Shown in pieces: positions 1 through 6,064 of a stretch of 6,407 nucleotides of DNA; the first letter of the stretch is position 1, and each line of letters opens with the position of its first letter. The DNA comes from Terriglobia bacterium (GTDB taxonomy: Bacteria; Acidobacteriota; Terriglobia; UBA7540), in assembly GCA_030036915.1 (NCBI GenBank), contig JASHSC010000450.1, positions 1 through 6,407 of the forward strand, written 5' to 3'. A program made the position numbers and the translations under genes. The notes beneath the pieces are model-generated. The model was not told the DNA's origin, ran no database searches, and saw only the letters and a program-made list of their open reading frames with translations.

Positions 1-112
1 CTATGCCTACCAGAGTAGTCCCAACGCATCCTTTGGCGTCGCCAATTTCGGAGAAATCACCGGAGGAAGCGGAGGGCGAACCATTCAGATGGCTTTGCGG
101 CTCACCTTCTGA
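1..112 (+). CDS. TonB-dependent receptor-like outer-membrane protein, C-terminal 36 codons (partial)
   Basis: Reading from base 2, an open frame runs without interruption to TGA at 110-112; its start lies outside the window. The tail reads ANFGEITGGSGGRTIQMALR and then LTF-stop. A closing beta-strand of the type FG-x-I-x(n)-R-x-x-Q-x-A-L-x-L-x-F, ending in a terminal phenylalanine, is the outer-membrane beta-barrel insertion signature. It is seen at the C-terminus of large Oar-like TonB-dependent receptors, which are very numerous in Acidobacteriota. The protein would sit in the outer membrane and import a large substrate. With a glycosidase next door the substrate could be a glycan, but that is inference. 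The family call rests on only 36 residues, so another outer-membrane barrel is possible. Confidence 0.6.
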   Translation, partial: YAYQSSPNASFGVANFGEITGGSGGRTIQMALRLTF

Positions 113-155
113 GTAGCCCCCGTGCGGCGAAATCTCCAGTAGATTGCTCGCTGCG

Positions 156-193
156 ATTTGGGAAGGGCGGGATTTGGCCCCGCCTTTCCAAAT
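156..193 (+). terminator. Strong GC-rich hairpin after the receptor gene; terminator-like
   Basis: The arm GGAAGGGCGGG (161-171) pairs with CCCGCCTTTCC (179-189) around a 7-nt loop. This gives 11 pairs, of which one is G-U. If G160 is bulged, ATTT (156-159) pairs with AAAT (190-193) and extends the stem to 15 pairs. It lies 43 nt after the receptor stop codon and ends 31 nt before the next start codon. No T-tract follows the stem on the + strand, so a classical intrinsic terminator is not proven. It may instead protect the 3' end of the receptor transcript or attenuate read-through into the hydrolase gene. The rest of the 112-bp gap shows no convincing promoter. Confidence 0.45.
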
Positions 194-224
194 TGCCATC
201 CAAATATTGTGAGGCGGAATATCC

Positions 225-1634
225 ATGGGAAAGCTATCCAGAAGAGGGTTTATCGGTGGGCTGGCGGGTGCGGCGGCCGCGGCCACTACACACCTCGGTG
301 CCCGGACGCTCCCGCTGCCCTTGGACGCGCCCGCCAGGACCTTTCCCCGCCCTAAAAACGCGCAGCTCGCTTGGCAAGACTTCGAGGTCGGCATGCTTTT
401 CAGTCTCGACATGCCGGTTTTTTCCAATGGCGGCTGGCGAGAAACGCGCGAGACCTTCGACCCCAATCTTTACAACCCCACTCAACTCGACACGGATCAA
501 TGGCTCCAGGCAGCGAAGGACGCGGGCTGTCGATATGCTATTTTCACAGCAACCCACTTCAATGGCTTTCTTCAGTGGCAAAGTGATCTCTACCCTTATG
601 GTCTGAAACAATCGTCATGGCGCGGGGGCAAAGGCGACGTGATGAAAGATTTCGTTGAGTCGTGCCACAAATACGGAATTGCGCCCGGAGTATTCCTGAG
701 CTGCCACCGCAACGCGTACCAAAAGGTCTGGAAATATCGCGTCAACTGGGGCGAAGGAGGGCCGGAACAGGCGCAATTCGCGCGGCTTGGAGAAAGGATG
801 ACGGATGAACTCTGTTCCCGTTACGGGCCGCTTTGCGAAATCTGGTACGATGCAGGGTTACTCGCTCCGGACGATGGCGGGCCTGATGTCCTGCCGATTG
901 TCGATCGCGATCAAAAGAAAATCGTCTTCTATAGCAGCCCGCAGCGGAGGGATCACCGGTGGATCGGCAACGAAGCGGGATACGCCGGCGATCCGTGCTG
1001 GGCCACGATGCCGGACCTCAGCACATCCTACCAGGCGCACATCTCCTCCACATTGCCGGCCATGAAGGAGCTCAACCTGCACGGCGACCCCGCAGGAAAT
1101 CTCTGGTCCCCCGCCATGGTGGACGTCCCGATCCGAAATCATGAATGGTTCTGGAGGCCGGGCGACGAGCACAAACTCTATTCTCCGGATGCGCTGGTGG
1201 GAATGTATTACACCTCCGTAGGATTGAACTGCAACTTCGTTATCGGCGCGGTTCCTGACCAGCGTGGCCTTGTTCCGAGAATGGATGCGGAGGTTGGTGC
1301 GGCTTTCGGCAAGGAGATTAAACGCCGCTTTGGCAAACCGTTGGCGGAGACGAAAGGTCACGGAAACAGCGCAGTTCTGCGACTGGAGGCGCCCTCGCGG
1401 ATCGCTCACGTTGTGATGATGGAAGACATTGCCCAGGGTGAACGCATTCGCCAATTCACCGTGGAAGCGCTCGTTCCTGGAAACCACTGGGAGAAGCTCT
1501 TTGAGGGCCAATCGGTCGGTCATAAGCGGATCATCAACTTCCCTGCCTTGGAGGCCGCCCAAGTGCGAATCCAAGTTTCGAAATCCACAGCCTCGCCACG
1601 TCTGCGGAGCCTGGCGGTATACTCCACGGCATAA
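225..1634 (+). CDS. Tat-exported GH29 alpha-L-fucosidase family protein
   Basis: This 469-residue protein has the usual single-domain GH29 length. Retaining GH29 enzymes remove alpha-linked L-fucose from glycans, here after export. A twin-arginine signal is visible (SRRGFIGG, residues 5-12, then an Ala-rich stretch to about 25), so the protein is probably periplasmic. Residues about 45-365 match the catalytic barrel: CRYAIFTATHFNGF, CHKYGIAPGVFLS, EIWYDAG with the expected nucleophile Asp209, RWIGNE with Glu250 as candidate acid/base of the GH29-B type, and a YSPDALVGMYYTSVGLNCNF segment. Residues about 375-467 resemble the C-terminal beta-sandwich. The start at 225 has GAGGCGGA at 211-218 and places the Tat motif correctly. 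Oddities: the usual GxFxHxG histidine is Ser60, and the HHDGF motif reads His111-Phe112-Asn113. True fucosidase activity is therefore uncertain. It may share a transcript with the upstream receptor. Confidence 0.8.
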   Translation: MGKLSRRGFIGGLAGAAAAATTHLGARTLPLPLDAPARTFPRPKNAQLAWQDFEVGMLFSLDMPVFSNGGWRETRETFDPNLYNPTQLDTDQWLQAAKDAGCRYAIFTATHFNGFLQWQSDLYPYGLKQSSWRGGKGDVMKDFVESCHKYGIAPGVFLSCHRNAYQKVWKYRVNWGEGGPEQAQFARLGERMTDELCSRYGPLCEIWYDAGLLAPDDGGPDVLPIVDRDQKKIVFYSSPQRRDHRWIGNEAGYAGDPCWATMPDLSTSYQAHISSTLPAMKELNLHGDPAGNLWSPAMVDVPIRNHEWFWRPGDEHKLYSPDALVGMYYTSVGLNCNFVIGAVPDQRGLVPRMDAEVGAAFGKEIKRRFGKPLAETKGHGNSAVLRLEAPSRIAHVVMMEDIAQGERIRQFTVEALVPGNHWEKLFEGQSVGHKRIINFPALEAAQVRIQVSKSTASPRLRSLAVYSTA

Positions 1635-1652
1635 GGGCACGCTCCCTCCATC

Positions 1653-1658
1653 TATAAT
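1653..1658 (+). promoter_or_regulatory. Candidate -10 element for kdpDE
   Basis: A perfect TATAAT lies in the 59-bp gap between the GH29 stop codon and the kinase start region. No good -35 hexamer sits 16-18 bp upstream, and there is no TG extension. If used, transcription would begin near 1665 and leave a leader of about 30-60 nt. A perfect hexamer can occur by chance, but its position is right for a promoter separating kdpDE from the carbohydrate genes. Confidence 0.35.
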
Positions 1659-1726
1659 CAACCTTCCATTCACTCTGCTCAGACGGCATGTAAGTGAGTA
1701 AAATGGTTAGAATCTGGGGTTGCCGC

Positions 1727-3190
1727 ATGAGAATCCATCTCCTGCCATACACGGGAAGAATAATTCACACCCTCGGCGCCGTGGTGATCGTGTTTGCAAT
1801 TTCCTTTCTCTATTTCCTGGTCTTGAGTGTGAACACTTTGACGGTGGCGCTCACATTTCTGCTGGTCGTTTTGACGATTTCCACTCGATGGGGATTGGTG
1901 GAAGGCCTGGTGGCCTCAATTGCAGGCGTGTTTTGTCTCGACTTCTTCTTTATCCCACCCATCGGTTCCATCACCATTGCCGACCCGCAGGACTGGGTGG
2001 CGCTTTCGACATTTGTGGTGACGGCCGTGCTCGTCAGCCATCTTTCCGCGAGCGCCAGGCGGCAGGCACAGGAATCGATGCATCGACAGCACGAAGTGGA
2101 ACGGCTTTACACACTGAGCCGGAATTTGTTACTACTGGAAGTTCACGGTCCCCTGGGCCAGGAAATTGCCAATCAAATCGCCCAGGTTTTTGAACTCCAG
2201 GGTCTGGCGTTTTACGACCGCATGAGCGAGCGCATCCATCGCGCCGGCCCGAAGGACATTCCCGTCGATGCCGGCAAGCTGCGTGACGCGGCCTTGCAAG
2301 GCACGGTGTATCATGACCCTGCGACGAGAACCACGGTGATTCCCATCAGCCTGGGCGGCCAGCCGGTGGGCAGCCTGGGAATTCAAGGTTCACAGGTTTC
2401 AGAGACGGCACTGCACGCCATCGGCAACTTGACGGCGATTACGCTCGAACGCGCGCACGCGCAGGACGTGGCCACGCGGGCCGAAGCCGCGCGACAGAGT
2501 GAGGAGTTAAAATCCACCATGCTCGATGCTTTGGCCCACGAATTCAAAACCCCGCTCACGCCCATCAAAGCGGCTGTGACGTCCATGCTTTCCGACGGCA
2601 GCCTGAGCCCCACTTACCAGGAATTACTCGGGATCGTAAATGAGGAGACCGACCGGCTGAACTCCATGCTCACTGAAGCCATTCAGATGTCGCGCATCGA
2701 AGCGGGCCAGCTCCAATTGCACCGCAGCCCCCAATCGCTCCGCAAAATTGTGCTGGGCCAGCTCCAACGGCTGGGCGAAAGCCTGGAAGGGCGCAAGGTT
2801 TCCCTGGAGATTCCCGACAACCTTCCCCGCGTAAACGTCGACCCGGAATTTATCGGCACCGTAATCTGGCAACTCCTGAACAATGCACTGAAATACACGC
2901 CACCCGGAAGCCCGCTCACCCTCCGCTCCAGTACCGGGGAAACGGAAGTGATTATGAGCATCGAGGACTGTGGGCCGGGGATCTCCGCACAGGAGCAGCG
3001 CAAAGTGTTCGACAAGTTTTATCGGGGGAAGGAACAGCGTGAGCGGATACCCGGCACGGGCATGGGCCTGACGATTGCGCGGGAAATTGTGCGCGCCCAC
3101 CACGGGCAAATCTGGGTGGAGAGCGAACCGGGCAAGGGAGCGAGATTTTCCTTCTCCGTGCCGCGTGCTCCGCGGGAGCTTGCACTGTGA
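1727..3190 (+). CDS. kdpD: KdpD-like sensor histidine kinase lacking the N-terminal KdpD/USP domains
   Basis: This membrane sensor kinase would phosphorylate KdpE in response to K+ limitation. With the start at 1727 it has 487 residues, against roughly 890 for E. coli KdpD. It begins directly with the four-helix DUF4118 bundle (helices about 16-33, 38-53, 57-75, 90-106; signature FFFIPPIGSITIADP at 73-87). A GAF-like linker domain (about 120-246) follows. Next come HisKA with the phospho-acceptor His271 in LAHEFKTPLTPIK, and HATPase with the N box (LLNNALKYTP, Asn386), the G1 box (Asp414 in DCGPGI) and a GTGMGLTIA G2 box. All catalytic motifs are intact. The cytoplasmic Walker-containing KdpD domain and the USP domain are absent; upstream of this ORF is only a 59-bp gap. 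The start is uncertain: GTG at 1694 and ATG at 1703 are in frame. I prefer 1727 because helix 1 follows shortly and GGGG lies 7 nt upstream. It overlaps kdpE by 4 bp. Confidence 0.88.
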   Translation: MRIHLLPYTGRIIHTLGAVVIVFAISFLYFLVLSVNTLTVALTFLLVVLTISTRWGLVEGLVASIAGVFCLDFFFIPPIGSITIADPQDWVALSTFVVTAVLVSHLSASARRQAQESMHRQHEVERLYTLSRNLLLLEVHGPLGQEIANQIAQVFELQGLAFYDRMSERIHRAGPKDIPVDAGKLRDAALQGTVYHDPATRTTVIPISLGGQPVGSLGIQGSQVSETALHAIGNLTAITLERAHAQDVATRAEAARQSEELKSTMLDALAHEFKTPLTPIKAAVTSMLSDGSLSPTYQELLGIVNEETDRLNSMLTEAIQMSRIEAGQLQLHRSPQSLRKIVLGQLQRLGESLEGRKVSLEIPDNLPRVNVDPEFIGTVIWQLLNNALKYTPPGSPLTLRSSTGETEVIMSIEDCGPGISAQEQRKVFDKFYRGKEQRERIPGTGMGLTIAREIVRAHHGQIWVESEPGKGARFSFSVPRAPRELAL

Positions 3191-3882
3191 CCAACGCCAA
3201 AATTCTGGTTGTCGATGACGAGCCGCAGATTCGCCGTGTGATGCGAGCCACGCTGGTGACGCGCGGCTATGTGGTCAGCACGGCGCGCAGCGGAGAGGAA
3301 GCCCTGGATAAGGTCCGCGAGGATCGTTTCGACCTGGTGCTCCTTGACATGAACATGCCGGGAATCGGCGACATGGAGGCCTGCCGGACGATCCGATCGC
3401 AAAGCGATGTTCCCATCGTCATCCTCTCGATTCGCAACACCGAAAAGGAAAAGGTTGAGGCGCTCGATGCCGGCGCGGACGATTACGTCACCAAACCCTT
3501 CAGCATGCAGGAGCTCCTGGCGCGCATTCGCGCCGCCCTGCGCCGCTCTACATTGGTGAACCCGGGCACGCCCGATGTACTGGATCTCGGCAAAACGCAA
3601 ATCAACTTCGCGGCGCGGCGCGTGACCGTGGATGGAGAGGAAGTGCGCCTGACCCCCAAAGAGTTTGACCTTCTCCGCTACCTCGCCAGCAACCCTGATG
3701 TGGTCATTCCCCACGCCAAGCTGCTTCAGGCGGTGTGGGGGCCCGATTACGGCGAGGAAGTGGAATATTTGCGCGTCTTCATTAACCAACTCCGCAAGAA
3801 GGTCGAGCGCGATCCCTCCCATCCTGAATACCTTCTCACCGAACCATGGGTTGGCTACCGCTTGAGCATTCCCAAGGCATAA
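3187..3882 (+). CDS. kdpE: KdpE, OmpR-family response regulator of the kdp operon
   Basis: This is a 231-residue cytoplasmic DNA-binding regulator, similar in length to E. coli KdpE. The receiver domain spans residues about 5-118: acidic pocket Asp10-Asp11, phospho-acceptor Asp54 in LVLLDMNMPG, switch Ser81 and conserved Lys103 in DDYVTKPF. The winged-helix output domain covers about 132-228, with LTPKEFDLLRYLASNP and a recognition-helix region EEVEYLRVFINQLRKKVE, ending in the usual GYRL wing. KdpD-dependent phosphorylation would activate the kdp pump genes that start 171 bp downstream. The GTG start at 3187 overlaps the TGA of kdpD in a GTGA arrangement, with GGGAG at 3174-3178 inside kdpD as ribosome binding site. 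Translation of the kinase and regulator is therefore probably coupled. The identification is secure from the family motifs plus the operon context. Confidence 0.95.
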   Translation: MTNAKILVVDDEPQIRRVMRATLVTRGYVVSTARSGEEALDKVREDRFDLVLLDMNMPGIGDMEACRTIRSQSDVPIVILSIRNTEKEKVEALDAGADDYVTKPFSMQELLARIRAALRRSTLVNPGTPDVLDLGKTQINFAARRVTVDGEEVRLTPKEFDLLRYLASNPDVVIPHAKLLQAVWGPDYGEEVEYLRVFINQLRKKVERDPSHPEYLLTEPWVGYRLSIPKA

Positions 3883-3897
3883 CAAACTCTTGAGCAA

Positions 3898-3929
3898 GTT
3901 TTTATGATTTCTTTATGCCGCCGCGCCCA
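3898..3929 (+). promoter_or_regulatory. Candidate KdpE operator upstream of the kdp pump genes
   Basis: Two copies of TTTATG (3901-3906 and 3912-3917) are spaced exactly 11 bp apart. They are preceded by extra T residues and followed by a GC-rich CCGCCGCGCCC tract. OmpR-family regulators bind as head-to-tail dimers to direct repeats about one helical turn apart. From memory, the E. coli KdpE site has the same overall form: T-rich TTTATA/TTTACA half-sites followed by a C-rich run. It sits 16 bp after the kdpE stop codon, on the pump-gene side. The assignment rests on pattern and position only. Confidence 0.4.
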
Positions 3930-3951
3930 CAATTGTTTTTGGTCATTCCCA

Positions 3952-3980
3952 TGGACTCCGGTTGTAGCTGCCGATTGAAT
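3952..3980 (+). promoter_or_regulatory. Candidate promoter for the kdp structural operon
   Basis: TGGACT (3952-3957) and TTGAAT (3975-3980) are separated by 17 bp, and each matches the sigma-70 consensus at four of six positions. The predicted start near 3987 would put the candidate KdpE operator around -75, like an activator site just upstream of the -35. A weak -35 suits an activator-dependent promoter. The resulting leader to the first small ORF would be about 65 nt; within it only a perfect 10-bp palindrome (ACCCATGGGT, 4008-4017) stands out. Chance matches at this level are common. Confidence 0.3.
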
Positions 3981-4039
3981 CGTCAAATCCTTCGACAGAC
4001 TCTTTTGACCCATGGGTGCCGTGGAAGTTTCGTAGAGTT

Positions 4040-4046
4040 GAGGTGA
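4040..4046 (+). promoter_or_regulatory. Strong Shine-Dalgarno (GAGGTGA) deciding the first small ORF
   Basis: GAGGTGA is close to ideal complementarity with the 16S rRNA 3' end. It sits 7 nt before the GTG at 4054. No other start codon lies at a usable distance, so this site supports translation of the otherwise easily missed 27-codon ORF. Confidence 0.6.
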
Positions 4047-4053
4047 ATTCACT

Positions 4054-4137
4054 GTGCTCGACTTGGCATACATCGTAATCGCGATCTTGTTCTTCGCGGG
4101 TTGCTGGCTCTTTACGCGGCTTTGCGAGCGCCTCTAG
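4054..4137 (+). CDS. 27-residue single-pass membrane peptide of the kdp operon, unnamed
   Basis: A GTG start and TAG stop enclose 27 codons preceded by an excellent ribosome binding site (GAGGTGA, spacing 7). The peptide begins MLDLAYIVIAILFFAGC and ends in TRLCERL. That gives one hydrophobic helix of about 16-18 residues, two cysteines flanking its C-terminal half, and a positively charged tail on the presumed cytoplasmic side. It lies 12 nt upstream of kdpF and has the same length. Both peptides have an Asp near the N-terminus and finish with Glu-basic-hydrophobic (ERL here, EKF in KdpF), so it could be a diverged KdpF-like subunit or a small stabiliser of the Kdp complex. I recall similar nameless small ORFs next to kdpF in other bacteria but cannot verify this here. 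No function is established. Confidence 0.7.
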   Translation: MLDLAYIVIAILFFAGCWLFTRLCERL

Positions 4138-4149
4138 GGGGGCGGAATC

Positions 4150-4233
4150 ATGGATTTCATCATCGCCGGAATCGCGGCATTTTTCATGTTCGTTTATCTG
4201 GTTTACGCTCTTCTGCGGCCGGAGAAGTTCTGA
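4150..4233 (+). CDS. kdpF: KdpF, small stabilising subunit of the Kdp K+-ATPase
   Basis: ATG to TGA encodes 27 residues, beside 29 in E. coli. The peptide starts MDFIIAGIAAFF and ends LVYALLRPEKF. The YLVYALL core followed by a short polar end is the recognisable KdpF pattern (E. coli has YLVYALINAEAF). It is one transmembrane helix that packs against KdpA and stabilises the KdpFABC complex in the inner membrane. A purine-rich GGGGCGGA ribosome binding site begins right after the stop of the preceding small ORF. The kdpA start lies 10 nt downstream, and its ribosome binding site overlaps the kdpF stop codon, which implies coupled translation. The gene is short enough to be missed by default gene callers. 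Confidence 0.92.
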   Translation: MDFIIAGIAAFFMFVYLVYALLRPEKF

Positions 4234-4243
4234 GGGAATCTCT

Positions 4244-6061
4244 ATGACCATGCAAGGTTTTGTCTATATCGTAGTTTTCTTCCTGGTGCTGCTGGTGCTC
4301 ACCAAGCCGCTGGGAATCTTCATGGCGCAGGTCTTTGAGGGTCGGCGCACTTTTCTGCATCCGGTTCTGCGGCCCCTGGAAGTATTGGTTTATAAATTCT
4401 GCGGCATCCGTGAAACCTCCGAGCAGCGCTGGACGCAATATTCAGCGTCGATTATTGCCTTCAGCCTGGTCAGCTTCCTCTTTGTTTACGCGATTCAACG
4501 CCTGCAGGGTCTGTTGCCTCTCAACCCCATGCACTTCAGCACCGGCCATGCACCGAGTTACGCTACGCCGATGACGCCGGACCTGGCGTTCGGTACCGCC
4601 GTAAGCTTCATGACCAACACCAACTGGCAGGCGTATGGGGGGGAGCAAACGCTGAGCTATCTGGTACAGATGGCCGCGCTGACCGTGCAGAATTTCGTTT
4701 CAGCGGCGGCCGGCATGGCCGTGGTGATCGCCTTGATTCGAGGTTTTATGCGCAAGGAGACGAACACCATCGGCAATTTCTGGGTGGATACTACCCGCGC
4801 CACGGTCTACGTCCTGCTGCCGCTTTCACTTTTGTTTGCCCTCTTTCTTTGCTTCCGCGGCGTTCCGCAAACCTTAAAGTCCTACCGCACGGCCACAACG
4901 ATCGAGGGAACCACTCAGAACATCGCCGTAGGTCCGGTCGCCGGCCAGGAAGCCATCAAAATGCTGGGTACCAACGGCGGCGGTTTTTTCAACGCCAATT
5001 CCGCGCATCCTTATGAGAACCCCACGCCGCTGACCAATTTCGTTGAGGTTCTATCGATTCTGCTGATTTCTTCTGCCCTCACTTACACGTTCGGACGAAT
5101 GGTGGAGGACACGCGCCAGGGCTGGGCGCTGTTTGCCGCCATGGCTGTCCTTTTTCTGGCGGGCGTGTTTATTTGCTATCCCGCCGAAGGCGTGGGGAAT
5201 CCCAACCTTGCCCGCCTGGGGGTCGAGACAAAAGCCACGGCCACGCAACCGGGCGGCAATATGGAAGGCAAGGAGGTGCGCTTCGGCATCGCCAGCTCAG
5301 CTCTGTGGGCCACGGCTACGACCGACGCGAGCAACGGAAGCGTGAACAGCATGCACGACAGCTATACGCCCCTGGGCGGCTTCATTCCCCTGTTCAACAT
5401 TCAGACTGATGAGGTGATTTTTGGTGGCGTGGGGTCGGGCCTTTACGGCATGCTGCTCTACGCCATCGTGGGTGTTTTCATTGCTGGACTCATGGTGGGC
5501 CGGACACCCGAATATCTCGGGAAAAAAATCGAGCAGAAGGAAGTCAAGATGGCGATGGTGGCCATCATCGCCACGGCGTTCTCCATTCTGGTTTTCGCGG
5601 CCATCTGTGCAGTCATTCCCTTCGCCAAGAACGGCTACTGGAATCCTCCCGGGCCTGCGATCGCCAATCTCGGGAACCCGGGCGCGCACGGATTCAGCGA
5701 ACTCCTCTACACGTTCTCAAGCGCATCGGAAAATAACGGCAGCGCCTTCGCTGGAATCAATGTCAATACGCCGTGGTACAACCTCACCACCGGGCTCGCC
5801 ATGCTGATCGGGCGATTCGGCTTCATTTTGCCCACGCTGGCGATTGCCGGCAGTTTGGCCTGCAAGAAGAAAGTGCCCACCACCAGCGGCACGCTGCCCA
5901 CGCACGGCACACTGTTCGTTGGCCTACTGGTGGGAGTCGTGGTGGTCATCGGCGCCTTGACGTTTTTCCCGGCGCTTTCGCTGGGCCCGCTCGTTGAGCA
6001 CTTCTTCATGCGCGAGGGGAAACTCCTTTCCGCGCTGATCATCCGAACGGTGGGGGTCTAA
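4244..6061 (+). CDS. kdpA: KdpA, K+-translocating channel-like subunit of the Kdp P-type ATPase
   Basis: KdpA is the inner-membrane subunit that binds and conducts K+ in the KdpFABC pump. It is built from four channel-like M1-P-M2 repeats (about ten helices). All four filter regions are visible: TNTNWQAYGGE (Asn127-Trp128-Gln129; Gln129 corresponds to E. coli Gln116, known to affect K+ affinity), TNGGGFFNANSAHP (243-256), GGVGSGLYG (394-402) with the following GLMVGRTPEYLGKK segment, and ENNGSAFAG (496-504). At 605 residues it is longer than E. coli KdpA (557). Visible additions include an expanded loop near KATATQPGG, a stretch around NGYWNPPGPAIANLG before the fourth filter, and a longer C-terminal tail. 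The ATG at 4244 is chosen over 4250 because GAGGGA (4232-4237) is 6 nt upstream. kdpB follows after 3 nt. Confidence 0.98.
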   Translation: MTMQGFVYIVVFFLVLLVLTKPLGIFMAQVFEGRRTFLHPVLRPLEVLVYKFCGIRETSEQRWTQYSASIIAFSLVSFLFVYAIQRLQGLLPLNPMHFSTGHAPSYATPMTPDLAFGTAVSFMTNTNWQAYGGEQTLSYLVQMAALTVQNFVSAAAGMAVVIALIRGFMRKETNTIGNFWVDTTRATVYVLLPLSLLFALFLCFRGVPQTLKSYRTATTIEGTTQNIAVGPVAGQEAIKMLGTNGGGFFNANSAHPYENPTPLTNFVEVLSILLISSALTYTFGRMVEDTRQGWALFAAMAVLFLAGVFICYPAEGVGNPNLARLGVETKATATQPGGNMEGKEVRFGIASSALWATATTDASNGSVNSMHDSYTPLGGFIPLFNIQTDEVIFGGVGSGLYGMLLYAIVGVFIAGLMVGRTPEYLGKKIEQKEVKMAMVAIIATAFSILVFAAICAVIPFAKNGYWNPPGPAIANLGNPGAHGFSELLYTFSSASENNGSAFAGINVNTPWYNLTTGLAMLIGRFGFILPTLAIAGSLACKKKVPTTSGTLPTHGTLFVGLLVGVVVVIGALTFFPALSLGPLVEHFFMREGKLLSALIIRTVGV

Positions 6062-6064
6062 CTC

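Noticed and set aside
858..1673. Long open frame on the minus strand (271 codons) opposite the GH29 gene
   Set aside because: It lies almost wholly antisense to a gene with clear family motifs, and its Arg/His-rich composition is typical of a GC-rich shadow frame. It has no recognisable domain.
3019..3897. Minus-strand open frame of 292 codons opposite kdpE
   Set aside because: It is antisense to kdpE and the end of kdpD, both confidently identified, and shows no domain. It is a by-product of codon bias in GC-rich DNA.
3884..3903. Possible intrinsic terminator after kdpE (AAACTCTTGAGCAAGTTTTT)
   Set aside because: The stem is only AAAC/GTTT plus TT/AA with a bulge, AT-rich and too weak. The T-run is better explained as part of the candidate KdpE operator.
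4008..4017. ACCCATGGGT palindrome in the kdp leader
   Set aside because: It is a perfect 10-bp palindrome, but it does not extend further, and CCATGG cores recur by chance nearby (3843, 3949). There is no evidence for a second operator.
3883..4053. c-di-AMP (ydaO-type) riboswitch in the kdp leader
   Set aside because: Such riboswitches often precede K+ transport genes, but none of the characteristic conserved stretches is visible, and the leader predicted from the candidate promoter (about 65 nt) is too short.
4137..4142. Run of six G residues at the stop of the first small ORF as a frameshift site joining it to kdpF
   Set aside because: kdpF has its own ATG and ribosome binding site, and both ORFs are complete single-helix peptides. 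The G run is simply part of the kdpF Shine-Dalgarno.
3943..4251. Minus-strand ORF of 102 codons across the kdpE-kdpA gap
   Set aside because: It has no recognisable domain and low-complexity polar composition, and it runs opposite two well-supported small + strand ORFs.
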